DNA from: Lanius collurio
Lineage: Eukaryota; Chordata; Aves; Passeriformes; Laniidae
Direction of reading: 5' to 3'
Assembly (NCBI GenBank): GCA_020086605.1
Contig: JACBWW010000012.1
Location: forward strand, 10,753,441-10,817,440
Length of the DNA stretch: 64,000 nucleotides
This document shows, one piece after another, positions 35,601-47,099 of the stretch. The notes beneath the pieces are model-generated. The model was not told the DNA's origin and did no database searches. It saw nothing but the letters and a program-made list of their open reading frames with translations. Position numbers and translations under genes: made by a program. Position 1 is the first letter of the stretch. Every line of letters starts with the position of its first letter.

Positions 35601-37359
35601 TTTAATAGGACAAGAAGGGGAAAATCAGATTAAACTAAAAGAAGCAGCATTCATAACATATGTAGGCTTTTCTATTTTCTAAAGATGAATTGCAGTAAAG
35701 GTAAAAATGGATAGATTCATGAGCAGGATTCAGATGACTCCTACATCTGACCTAAAAGGGGTATGTTTAAGTTGAAGGTTTTTGATATTGCTCACATTTA
35801 AACACTCTTCTAAGAGTGACGATGGCTTTAGGACTCATTTTTCTCTCAGTGTCTAAAAGACCAGACCATGCAGTAACATCTCCCCTCCCTGTCCTCTGGG
35901 AATCCACACAGTAAGTGGGTCCCATAGGACCTCCTGGCTTTCTTGCAGAGCAATCTGCCTTTGGTACATGTGAGTATAGGATGTCTAGGGCTGCACAAAG
36001 CATGGTCACAGAGAAGAGCCTTACCCACAGTTACTTAGGTGTTAAACTGTTTGTTCAGGATGTGTAAGACCCATAGGTCAGTCCTTTGCCTGGAGGAGGT
36101 GATTAGTGGGAAATAAGGAGGGACAAATCCAGAAGAAAACTGGTTCCATTATCTTGAAATGGAAGAAATGCCAAACACATGAGCATTCCTACAGAATAGC
36201 TATCCCTCATTTAACAAGTCTTCAGACACACAAAAAAAAATCACATCCTCGGTGCTTTTCTGAAAATACAGTTTTGACCCAATGGATAAAAGCCAGTTTA
36301 GTTATGGGTCTCAGCATTTTGGTTGTTTGACAGCATGTTGAGATACGAGAGGGTTTTTTGAGTGGTTTTCTTACTATCCACTCACAGCCGTCTTCTACAA
36401 GGTAAATGCCTATTGCTGTAATTTCTTCAAATTTTATCAAACCACATGCCATGTATTGTCTTTGAAATTAAATTCTACAGTTACTAACACCTTTTTATTA
36501 ATTTTTTTCTAATAACAACGACTGTTTCTCAATTGAGTTTGTTACTATGAACAGATACATTGCTAATTTATCTGTGCTTTTTATATTGAGACGCATCCAA
36601 GCATCAAAGTGAAGTGTGTTATTTCGGAATTTTAATTGTTCCAGCATACTGGCACTTCTAATAGGTGCATGTTCTTCCTTAATTAAAGACAACTCTTCAA
36701 GATCAGTACACTGTGCCTCCCTGATCCGTGATTGCCTCAGCTAACTCCCAGTCAGCCAGTGAAGTTTATAGAAATCCTGCTAAAAACTGAAGACTGAAAA
36801 AAAAAATCTTTCTCTTTAAACAAGAATGATTTCCTTTGGCAAGATACAGAGATGAATCACTGCCAACACTTTCCTTTAAGAGCTGCGTTAATAAAATTGG
36901 GCCAGATAATACTCCTTATTTCTGAAACATCTTTTTCTTAGGCAGCCTCATATTTCACACAGGTCTGTGGTAGGTAGCCTGACAGCAATCAAACACAAGT
37001 CTAGAGAGAGGAATGAATTTCTCCCTCCATGCTTACAAAATGGATATTTTAGTAAATTGATGTTTCCTAAACTAGATTTGCAGAGCTCTTTTATTTTGAA
37101 GATAGGTAACATGTTTTCTCCAGAGAACAGTTTGGACATCATAATCAAGTCCAAACTGCGTATGCCTTAATATTTGTGTAACTGCAATTATTGTGCAAAC
37201 TTAACAGTCAAATGTGTTTCTGGCAGTTCTACAGAAGTCAAAATTTAGAGTCAAGTCATGGATAGCAGTCTTTTTGTGATATACATCTGTACAGCCACAT
37301 TTTTGAAAGTATCCAGATACATTTCAGTTTTTAGCCTGGGTGATGGAAAAGCTTTAGTC

Positions 37360-37406
37360 CAGCTTCACAGATGGGAAGCTAAGGCACCACTGTAAGACCA
37401 CTTGAC
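37360..37406 (+). mobile_element. Possible MIR (ancient SINE) fragment
   Basis: The stretch with TTCACAGATGGGAAGCT, AAGGCACCAC and GACCACTTGAC resembles the MIR core, where a T-rich stretch leads to ACAGATGAGGAAACTGAGGCA and then a GTGACTTGCC-type block. It is short and diverged; chance resemblance is quite possible. Confidence 0.3.
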
Positions 37407-37866
37407 TTTCTTTCTATATATATTAAAATGTTTCTATTGAATGTTGAGAAGTGGCCAGACATACCTGCAAAACTAGTTCCTGAAATGAGAAGCAGACTTC
37501 ATTATGTCATATTGTATGGTTTCTACTGTGAACTACAATTTCTAAAATTAATATTAGCTTCACTGACTTTTTTCCCAGTAGACATTTCATCTTTCTAGAA
37601 TTTTCTCCTTTCTCCTCTAGTGACAACCACTTTTCTTTACTGAAAAAAATTAATTTTATTTGCTTTCTTTTTTTAATACAGTGTTTATTGATCACTTTGC
37701 TGTTCTTCTGTATGGCTTTCAAAGAGCCCCGCAGATGGTTAAATACATTCTATGTGGATAGTTGAAACTGTGATTTTGTGAAAGTCAGGAATAAATTGTA
37801 GTTCCGCTTGTAGGCTGTGTAAAGCAACTCAGAGCCCTGCTACCACCCTTTGTTCTGCCTTGAATC

Positions 37867-37982
37867 ACGCTGTTGTTCCCGTTCGTGCGCGTGTGTTGAT
37901 CAGGCTCCCGACCGCGAGCTCGTTTCACCGCCGCACAAACAGGGATTAGTGCTGCCCCACTCCTTTTCACTCGTGCCCTGCG
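37867..37982. other. Isolated CpG-dense patch in intron
   Basis: About 13 CpG dinucleotides fall within roughly 116 bp, whereas the flanking kilobases have very few. The patch includes the alternating run CGTGCGCGTGTG (37884-37895), which is Z-DNA-prone. It is too short for a formal CpG island. It may be a small unmethylated regulatory element, an internal promoter, or a fragment of inserted GC-rich sequence. No gene start was recognised. Confidence 0.7.
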
Positions 37983-40499
37983 TTTGAGCACTCTTTTCAA
38001 AGGTGAGAGGTTAGTAGAGTAATTCAGTGTGCCACTTCACCTGTCTCTGCCTTCAAAGAATTACTCAGTCTGGGCATTATTATTAATGATAGCAAAAGAG
38101 AGCAGCACTGCTGCTCTAAGATCACTATGATGCATTTCACATATCTCATTTTCTGCATCAAGACTCACAGTATCCTTAGCATGGTCTTCTACGAGTTCAC
38201 TGAGTTTGAAACAGGTGATATGTGGCTAACTATGAAAACTTCCTGAGGCAAAGTGACACTATAAATAAAATTACTCACAAACTATTCATCTTCTTTTAAT
38301 CCCTTCCTCTTGGAGTACTAAATTGTTCTGTGACATATTTGGTATAGCATGTCTCACACTGCCTTTGCAGTTTGCACTGTCTGGTCTTTTTATAACACTA
38401 ACCTGGATACTACTGAAAACAACATAAGAAAGTTTAATTATGTATTAAATAATTTTTAAATTGGATTTAAGGGTGGTTTTGGTGTGAATCAAGCTGTCAG
38501 CATTTGCTGTTAAGAAAACTGGTGTTTTGGTAAAGTATTAGTTTCTGCTGTTGCCCCAATCCATTTTTTTTTTTTTAATTTACCTTCTGTGACTTAAAGG
38601 TTGGTACAATATTAAAACCTACAAAAATTGGATTCAAAAATCTTGGCTTTCACTGCAAGCTAATGTGGGAATATATTCTGTCCTGCACTGCTATTTGCAA
38701 TGAAACCACCAAACAAAATGTAGTCACTGGAAATATAAACTTTTATTCTGGGAGGTTTGATTTTGGGGTAACCAATCCTGCCTGTACTGCTCTCTAAAGA
38801 TGACTCCAACACAAGTATCCTGCAGGTGACTTATAGAGCACATCTACTTTTCCATAAAAAAAAGCTCAAGCACGCCACATTTTTTAATTGAAAAACAAAC
38901 ACAGCATACCTGGAAATAGAGGAAATAGAGAAATCTAATTCATCTTACTAATTTGTCCCAGATGAAACAAACAAAAAAAGTAGTGTTACCTAAACCAGAA
39001 ACTCTTTTAAATGTGTAACTGAGGTTAAAGTAACTAGAAAAGTACTTATTTGTTTCTTATTGCACATCTTGTCCAAAGAACAGGAAACATTTAATTTTTG
39101 CTGACTGATGTTTTAGTACAGGTAGTTCTGTAGAGCCTCTCAATGGGATGCTCTCACAGCTATGAGCAGGGAGTCATTTAGTTCAGGAGAAGGACTAAAA
39201 CCTTTCAACTTACATCCAACCTTTGGAAATTCTTCCTCTTTAATTCTGCTCCTCAGCTGGAGCCCAACTCTTGACAACCTGATACAGAGCTGAATCTAAA
39301 CCTGGACCAAGAAAAAAAGTCCATTCTATATATTTGTCCAAAGAAACTGTGAGATTTTTATAGGGCTGTGGGTTTTTTAGGTTTTAAGGTACTCCAGAAG
39401 TCTTTCTGAGAACCCACTTGTGATGGTGTAATAACTGGCTCCATCAGCTGTTCTATATTAAAACTGCAAAATACTGCAATGGAAATATAATTCTACTTTA
39501 TATATGCTCATAAAAAATATATAAAATGCATACAAGCACCCCTAATGTATGTTTTAAGTCTAAATGTGTGTCTCTTTAAGCATGTTGGCATTACCAATTG
39601 GAATTTCATTGCATATTGTGTGGTTGATGGGGAAGGCACATTGAAATCAAGCTGTTAAACACACCATCTCCATTTTTTATTTCACTAGAGTATGTTTGCT
39701 GTATTTTTAAAAGAGCATTGCAAAGCCCAGGAGATGAATTCTGCTCTGAAATTGCTATTTGCTGACATAGAAATAGCTGTAAAAATACAAGCCGAGAAAA
39801 ATACAGTGCGGCAATATATTTTCATTTATTTGGGGGAAAGTAGTTTTAAAAAAGAATTATAGTCTGTCTTCTGAATGATAAAGCAGTTTAACTGGCATTA
39901 AACACAGCTGAAATTTTGTAATGACCAAACCTCAGCTCATCCAAATCCCCAATAGCATTAACTCCCTAGAATTGAACTGTAAATTTGATTAGCCTTACAA
40001 CAGACATGAGACACAAATGTTCTTCCTTATACAGTCATATTAAGTGGCTGCACAAGAAGATGACAAGGTACTGTAGAGCAGTGCATCCAACCTTTTTAAG
40101 CTAGGGACAAGCTCCAGCTCACCCAGCTTTCAAAACCACATACATACAGGGCAATTTCATGAATTCTGATATAACATGAGGATTACATATGGTGAGGTGA
40201 GAAGGGATTTAGCAGCTGCAGTCTTCCTATAAATCATCCTGAAGATATTTTTTTCATAGTCTAGTTATTTTGATTGACATTTTCCTTGTAAGCTACATCG
40301 CCGAACCACAGCTTCTCTCCTTGCCTGTATAATATGGTGCCTTTTTTATATATTTTTGTCGCTCATGCACTGTCCTCTAACATGAAATTTGATGCTGTAA
40401 TTCCTGGGGTATTAGTATTTTGCTTGGCAGTAATCAGAGTATGGGATAAAAAATTTCCTTTTCTTTCCACAAGTTAAAGTTTATAGAGGCATCATCCTA

Positions 40500-40870
40500 G
40501 GGTGGGTTTTTAGAAATTCAGAGTCTGAGATTGGAAGGAACAGTAAACTACAAGGCCTTAAAGATTCCCAGGTCCATAGAGTTGCAGCAACTCCTCTGGT
40601 GAGCTGAGGGTGTGTGCCAAGACAGGATTTCCTGTGCTCCCTACATGTGGCTATCACAGCCAGTGCCACCTGCAGGCCTGCTCCTGGGGTCCAGTGCTGC
40701 TGAGTGCCACACGGGGTCACGGGTCACCCTGCCTATCCTGGCTGGCACAGCCACCAGCACCCCAAAGGCTGGGAAGCCCATTCCAGCCCACAGGACAGGG
40801 AAGGAGTTGTGCACAGAGGGTGCCATCCCAGCTCTCAAGCCAGCCACCATGCATCTGGTGATCCAAGAGT
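40500..40870. other. GC-rich unclassified patch in intron
   Basis: This segment of about 370 bp is much richer in G and C than the AT-rich sequence on both sides. All frames contain short ORFs without recognisable domains. Its first 50 bases (GATTGGAAGGAAC, GGCCTTAAAGATTCCC) weakly recall a reverse-oriented CR1 3' end, but too poorly to call. It may be an old repeat or an element of unknown kind. Confidence 0.4.
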
Positions 40871-41346
40871 ACATTTCTCCTGCCAGGACACGAGATGCGA
40901 AGAAATGGCATTTTTATTAATTTATTGTGGGTTTATTTAATTTATTTCACTAGGTTCGGTAACACATTTCTGGTGTAGCTTTATACTCTTATCCCCTGAC
41001 TATTGTTGTCATTTGGACACAGTCCCTTTTAGAGTAAAATTCTGAAATGCATCCTGATTCATTGATGAATCATGCTACTTCTTTAGGGGAAAAAAAAAAG
41101 GAGAGAAAACTACAGCAGTTTACTAATTACAAAAACAGTAAAACCACAGGTATATACAAATGGAAAATAAGAAACAGTTTTCTGATAGTGAGAAATGGAA
41201 ACAAGAGGAAAATGTTGTTAGGAATTTTGAGATGTGGTTTTTCTTTTCATCTCTTAATTAGATAGTTTATGCAGTGGTTGTTTTATAAATACATATTTGG
41301 CCTTACTAATGGATATTTCACAATACCCCTTAAATAGTGCAGCCCA

Positions 41347-41370
41347 GCTGAGCACCAGGTGGTGCTCAGC
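41347..41370. repeat. Perfect 11-bp inverted repeat with 2-nt centre
   Basis: GCTGAGCACCA (41347-41357) is followed by GG and then its exact reverse complement TGGTGCTCAGC (41360-41370). The 24-bp near-palindrome can form a cruciform or an RNA hairpin only with a strained two-base loop. It could also serve as a dimeric protein site; no known operator-like factor was assigned. Confidence 0.95.
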
Positions 41371-41410
41371 CATGTGCTACATAGCTTAGGGGGGTAAATG
41401 GGGAACATTA

Positions 41411-41470
41411 TTTCCTCCTCATACTTGGTATTTTATAGGATTTCTTCCTCATACTTGATATTTTGTAGGA
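41411..41470. repeat. 30-bp tandem duplication, two copies
   Basis: The units are 41411-41440 and 41441-41470, matching at 27 of 30 positions, with a shared CCTCATACTTG core and a TAGGA end. This is a small local intronic duplication. Confidence 0.95.
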
Positions 41471-44400
41471 CTTGGATGCTATAAAAAAGTCTTGAGCATG
41501 TTGGGAGTTAAATCTTTTAATTGTTTTAATTAAGATGCTTCAATTTGTCTTGCAGTCTCAGTGTTATGGCCCCGTCACAGCAAATTACAAAGCAGTGGTG
41601 ACTCATGACTCATGAAGTGTTGGGATGTGTCTCCTCGGGCCTGCTGGCTGGCTGGAGCTGCCCACACAGATGCAGGGAGAGCCCGATGGCATTTCTGGAG
41701 CTCGCACACTGTCCTTGCATCCTGTGGCACAGATGTGGCGTGCTGCTTCAAACTGGCCAGTGTGCCCCTGGATGGGTGGCTCTGGTCTGAAGTTTAAATA
41801 TCCCTCCTTGCCAGCTGTCCTGGCTTCTCAAACAAAGCAGTTGTGCCTCCTGATGGCTTCACAGCAACTGCTAAAATAAGCCAGTTCTTTAAACACCTAC
41901 TGAAGTGTCCTTTTTGAAGTCCTCATAAATATCTATGTGTAACACACCTCCAGACCCTCTGACAGAGATGTGAAACAGCTGAGCCTCACTGTCAATAACT
42001 GCTTTTCTATTCCTTCAGTCTGCAGTCTCAAACGAGCAAGTGGCTTTCCCAAACTGTGGGTTTGGTTTTTTAATTCAATATTGTTATAACCAATAAAACA
42101 TACAGCCAAATTGGAAAAAAAATAAATGTCATTTCTCCAGTTACTGATAGTACCTTTTAATAGCCTTTGCTTGGCATTTGGCTGTGGGTGCACCTGGTCC
42201 TGCTCATGCTACAGCAAGCAAGGGCCTCTCTTTGCTTCCACAGTCCTGCTTCATACAGGCAGACCCCAATGGAGGGAGGCACTGGCTTGGGGGAAGCACC
42301 TGAGATGACTGATAGTTGATTCTCAGATCACTCAGCAGGAATTTACACACCTACAACAAAAGTTTTGTACATCTCAGACACCTTAGAGGCCGTCACCTCC
42401 ACTCTTTCGACTGCCAAACAAAACACTGCAGAGACAAAGGCTTGAACATGTGGATAAATAAACAGCTCAGTTCTCTGTATTACTGGGCTTCAATGGATTT
42501 CCTCACCTTCTTACCAAGAACTCACTCATCTCTCACCCCAAAGGAAAGGAGACACCCTCCCATTCTGGGAGGAGGTGGAGGGAAGAGCCTGTACCTTCCA
42601 AAGCCTTGTAAAGATGTATGCTGTTGAAATATTTTCTTGCTTCTGAAGGGAGATATAGATGGAACCCCACACTAGGAAACCATTCTAATTATCATCCAGG
42701 ATTGGGGATGATGATGTGATCCTCAGTATCCTTGTAGTTTATCAAGGAAGTCAATTTACAGCTCTCAATGTGAAAGACATGCTTTCACAGAAATATTCAT
42801 CCTGCACATAAAAAAAATTACAGATTTGAACTAGATAAACCTTTACTACAGCACATCACTGTTCACTGACTCATACAAGGTTTTATAAAGATCTCAGAGG
42901 CACCACTTTAAACACACACTAAACCTCAGTAAGAACTTGCCGCATTCCAGATGGTAATGCCGTGATATTCTTACAGCCCTTCCCAGCCAGATGCCTCAGA
43001 GGCCAAACCCCACCTTCCCCAACAAGCATGAAAACCAGGATATGCTTCAAATTTTGCTTCAAAGATTCCTTTCAAGTTCAACCCTTAGTCTCCATTTCTC
43101 CATGAGCCTGTGGAAGTGTTTCTTTGCACAGGGGCATTGTGTGTGAGGACATTGTGGGAATTTGCAGCCGTGCTCTCAGGCTCATCCCCAAGCTACCATT
43201 ACACTATGACAAGGTTTCCCTGTTGCTATTTAGGGAAATCTTTTGTGAAGAGAAATGTTGCCCTTTCCCATTGCCCAGGTTCCCCATTTACCCTTCAGGG
43301 CTTCTCAAATCTCATTCCAGCCACAAATAACTTCCTGTTACTTAAGTGCCTGTAGACTGTTAACCTCCTATTTGCACAGGACAAAATCCCTCAGGTAATC
43401 CCCTACACAGTTTTTCTCCTTGGCTCAGGAGTTAAAGGTGATATACTTTCTAGTCTACAACTGCTAAAATCTTAGACCAGATATACTTCTTTTACACTCA
43501 TGCATGTAAAAATAATCAAGTCCAGGCCTCAGTGACCTCCTCTGGATATATTAAGATATTAAAGGTAAGCACATGCAGTAAGTGTTTGCAGGACTGAGAC
43601 TACAGGGACATAGTACACTACAGTCACAGTGGTAACTTGTGTTACTAATTTAGAAGGTGCAAACTTAACATTCAAATTACAGGCTCTTCCTGAAAATGCA
43701 GGTTATGCATGGAAAGCAAAAGAATTTTTTTCATGAGATATTACTCACTGTTATTCGCTGAGGTTGGCAGTCAGCCAATCAAACGATTTTTGGCTAAGCC
43801 AACGTATTTCCCCTATCATAAACTCTTACCACCAACAACCAAACAAAAAAGCCCAAATTTACTCTGCTTGACAGAAGGCCTGACATCTTGTCCTGAGAAT
43901 TTCAGTGGTTAATAGTGCAAGCATCACCCTCAGATTACAACTGTGCCGGCAAAGCTGATGTTCATATTGTTCAATGGCACCATCTTCAGACAAACAAAAG
44001 GTGATCATTACCTGGCTTTCACAAGAAGTCATATTCATCTGTCCTAAGTCAGGGAAAAGTGTGGTATCTGTGCCTTTGGACTTGTATGGTACAATTTCAG
44101 AAAGTTGCATCAGAAATATCAAGAGTATGGATTCCCCTGAAAAAAGGGAAAAACTCTATACATTTTGTCTGTTTAAACTGAGAATGGGAAAATGTTGTCT
44201 GAAAGAGAAAAATGTTGATGAAATACAGTCACTTATGGGAGTGTCTTGCCTTGGATTGTTTTTCTCAGGGGACTGATTGGTTTAGATTAATTATTTGTGA
44301 AGTAACTCCCAGATCTAGATCATATCATGCAGCATTCTGGCCATATGAATGCTCAGAAAGATCCCATAAATTAAATAACAATTCCCAAGGTTTGAAATTA

Positions 44401-44799
44401 ACTTCTGTTGCATTGAAAATAGTACTTACTGCCCTAATTCCTTATATTTCTTTATGCTTTGAAACTAAAAGTATTTGAAAAAAAAACAAAACAACATTGA
44501 ACCTGATAATAGAATTAGATCCCATCCTCTTCTTAGGTGAGAATATATATAATTGTGGGAGTCTAATACCATAAATAAGTTACGTCACCCGAAGGTGAAT
44601 TTTAGCTCAAAATAAAATTATTGGACCATTTTTTTGTGAGGTAGAACTTTGAAAAATTGTTTCAGTTATATGTTTATCAGACATATATATCTAACTACCA
44701 TCCATCTCCCCCACATCATCTTCCTTCCATGCTTTGAAAACAAGGCTTGTGTTTGTAGGCACCTTGTTCTTGCTTATAGACCTAAGAGCACTGAATTAA

Positions 44800-44970
<171 letters not shown>

Positions 44971-45650
44971 GAACCTCCTCTAGGATTTGCTGGACCTGTG
45001 CAAGCACATTCACTAAGTGCATCAATAGCCCTTCCCTTCATTCTTATTTTTTATTAAATTTTGAACCATTTTGTGACAAAAGGTTGTCCTTCTTTTTGTT
45101 TGTTTGTTTTATTTTTATTTTTATTTGTTCTGGGTTTTTTTGTTCTGTTAACTTGAAAGTTGTTTCCCTCAAATGTAGACAGGGAATTTTGGTTATCAGT
45201 GCAAAGAATGTTGGATCTGTAATAGTATAGAGCTTTATCACAAAGCTTTGTATTAATGTGTGGGGTTGGTTTTTTTTTTTCTTTCATGTGGTTTTGGGGA
45301 AAACAAACAAATTCAGAATTATATCTTGTTTCTACTTAAATGTAGTGTTTAGGGTTATTTTTTTGTACTGAAGTCTTTAATGGTGGGTGCATGCTACTGG
45401 GAACAAGTTTTGTATAAAAGCTTAAAATCAAGAATCACTGTGCATTACTAAGACTGTGTTTATCACTAGCCTTCTGTTTCCCACACAAAAGGCTATTGCA
45501 TTGAACAAATTAATATGTATTTTGATTTACTTAAAAAACAAACAAAAAAAAGTGCTTGTAAATTTCTTAGGGACCTGCCACTTTTGACTGTGGATCAGTT
45601 GATGTACACTTGTATTATTAAAGCACTCAATAAAACACTGTGGCTGATAA
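44971..45650 (+). other. UBE2E2: UBE2E2 3' untranslated region
   Basis: The region runs from after the TAG stop to about 16 bases beyond the poly(A) signal at 45629; the exact cleavage site is estimated. It is AU-rich, with a TTTG/TTTTA-rich stretch at about 45090-45128 and A-rich ACAAACAAA stretches at 45300-45311 and 45533-45552 that could pair with it. The short ORF crossing it in another frame (44946-45230) has no support as a protein. Confidence 0.85.
45617..45634 (+). promoter_or_regulatory. Poly(A) signals ATTAAA and AATAAA
   Basis: ATTAAA (45617-45622) and the canonical AATAAA (45629-45634) are followed by a TGTGGCTG and T-rich downstream region around 45639-45675. This fits cleavage near 45650 and ends the UBE2E2 transcript. 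A further AATAAA at 46058-46063 could serve a longer isoform. Confidence 0.85.
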
Positions 45651-46613
45651 ATGCACTTCTTGCAAGACGGTGCTTTTGCGTTTATGCAGCATAGGCTGCT
45701 TAGTGCTCACATAATACAACTGCAGGTTAAAAAACTATTTTTAGACCTGAACTATTCACTTCTCATCGTTGTATTCCTTAACTTAGAATTCTTCATTGTG
45801 TCTGTCTTCAAATACAAACATCTTCCAAATTTCAAGGCCTTTCTTTCACATGCCTGTGTGCAGCCTTGCTATTCAGAAGCCTCTTGCTGCATCTTTTACA
45901 CTGTGGCTTCACTATATCCATCTTGTTACATTTAAAATAGTTGGCTATAAAAATAGCCTTGCAGTGAAAGCAGAATATTGATGTTGATTTTATACAGCAG
46001 GCCTCATTTTGCCTTTCTCCAAGCTCTTTGACTGTAAAAGCAACTGTTATTTAAAAAAATAAATGAAGGTTTTCGATGGGAAAATTGAGCCCATTGCACC
46101 ATTCATTCCCAGCACATTTAATGGTAAGGGTATTTCTATTCAGATTTGACCTTCAGGCTAATTTTAGATATGCAGCCATGGAGGGAAGACTTCTACTTGG
46201 CTAAGGAAATGTGTGGGTGTTGTGATTTAGAAAATATATAGTGTGATGCTGATAGCTGAATGTTCTTTGTGTTGCAAGGCATATTGGAAAATCCCTGTCT
46301 CATATAATTAAATGTTACAGATGCTATACACAGTGCTTGCCTGCCCTCTCCCCTCTCTCCTTACCTCTTATGTTTAAAGAAGATCTTATCTTAAAGAAGA
46401 TACATTACAACAGGGTCACTATAAACATAAGGAGACCCCAATCCCATCACACTCCAACCCAATTCAATTGTCATGAAACCTAAAGCAGTCAAGGTGACAC
46501 CACAGGGCCTCTACACCCACCACTGCATTGCTCAGCATTTCCAGGCTCTTTTGTTTTTCTCTTGGCCATTTACTAATAAACTGAGCAGACATTCAGCTTC
46601 AATCTGCTGGTGA

Positions 46614-46790
46614 GTTGCCCTCTTCGTGAAGAAAAGCTGAATGTTGATGTGGTTGTAGATGGTCTATGACTATCACCCCAAGAACCTCGAGGATCTCAAA
46701 GAAATAATCAGACCCTCTTGATCAAAGCAAATAGAGAGTCTTCTGGTGTCTGTAGAAGCCAAGTGTTTACAAGCCCAGCCATACAACATT
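46614..46790. repeat. Diverged direct repeat, copy A (~177 bp)
   Basis: This unit starts at GTTGCCCTCT and shares ordered blocks with copy B at 46918-47099: AAGAACC.TGAGGATCTCAAA-type, AAATAATCAG, TTGAT.AAAGCA, AGTCTTCTGG, TCTG.AG.AGCCAA and a final ACATT. The two copies run in the same direction about 304-309 bp apart, with small insertions and deletions between them. The unit was not recognised as a known element. Confidence 0.9.
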
Positions 46791-46917
46791 TAGAGGCCAA
46801 TGGGCCCTAAATACAGACATGAAAGAACAAAGACATTTCAAAAAACAGAAAACCCAGACTTCTCTGAGCCAGAAGTTCTCACAGTTCAAAAGCTGTGCAG
46901 TTGGAAATTGCAGCTAA

Positions 46918-47099
46918 GTTGCCCTCTCTGTGAAGCTGTACCGTCACATTATCCTGGATAATATAAAACTACTGCCTTAAGAACCATGAGGATCTCAAAA
47001 AAATAATCAGCCAGGATCAACCCACATTGATTAAAGCAGATGCATAGTCTTCTGGCATCTGCAGGAGCCAAATCTTTGCAAGTCTGGCCATAAAACATT
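46918..47099. repeat. Diverged direct repeat, copy B (~182 bp)
   Basis: Partner of copy A at 46614-46790, with the same block order. It is slightly longer because of an extra AGGATCAACCCACA-like insertion after AATAATCAG. The 127 bp between the copies show no clear match to the sequence before copy A, so either the duplicated unit was ~180 bp with a spacer, or a ~305-bp tandem unit has partly decayed. Confidence 0.9.

Noticed and set aside
42567..42584. G-quadruplex from a GGGAGGAGGTGGAGGG run
   Set aside because: Only two runs have three Gs, so a stable quadruplex is not supported.
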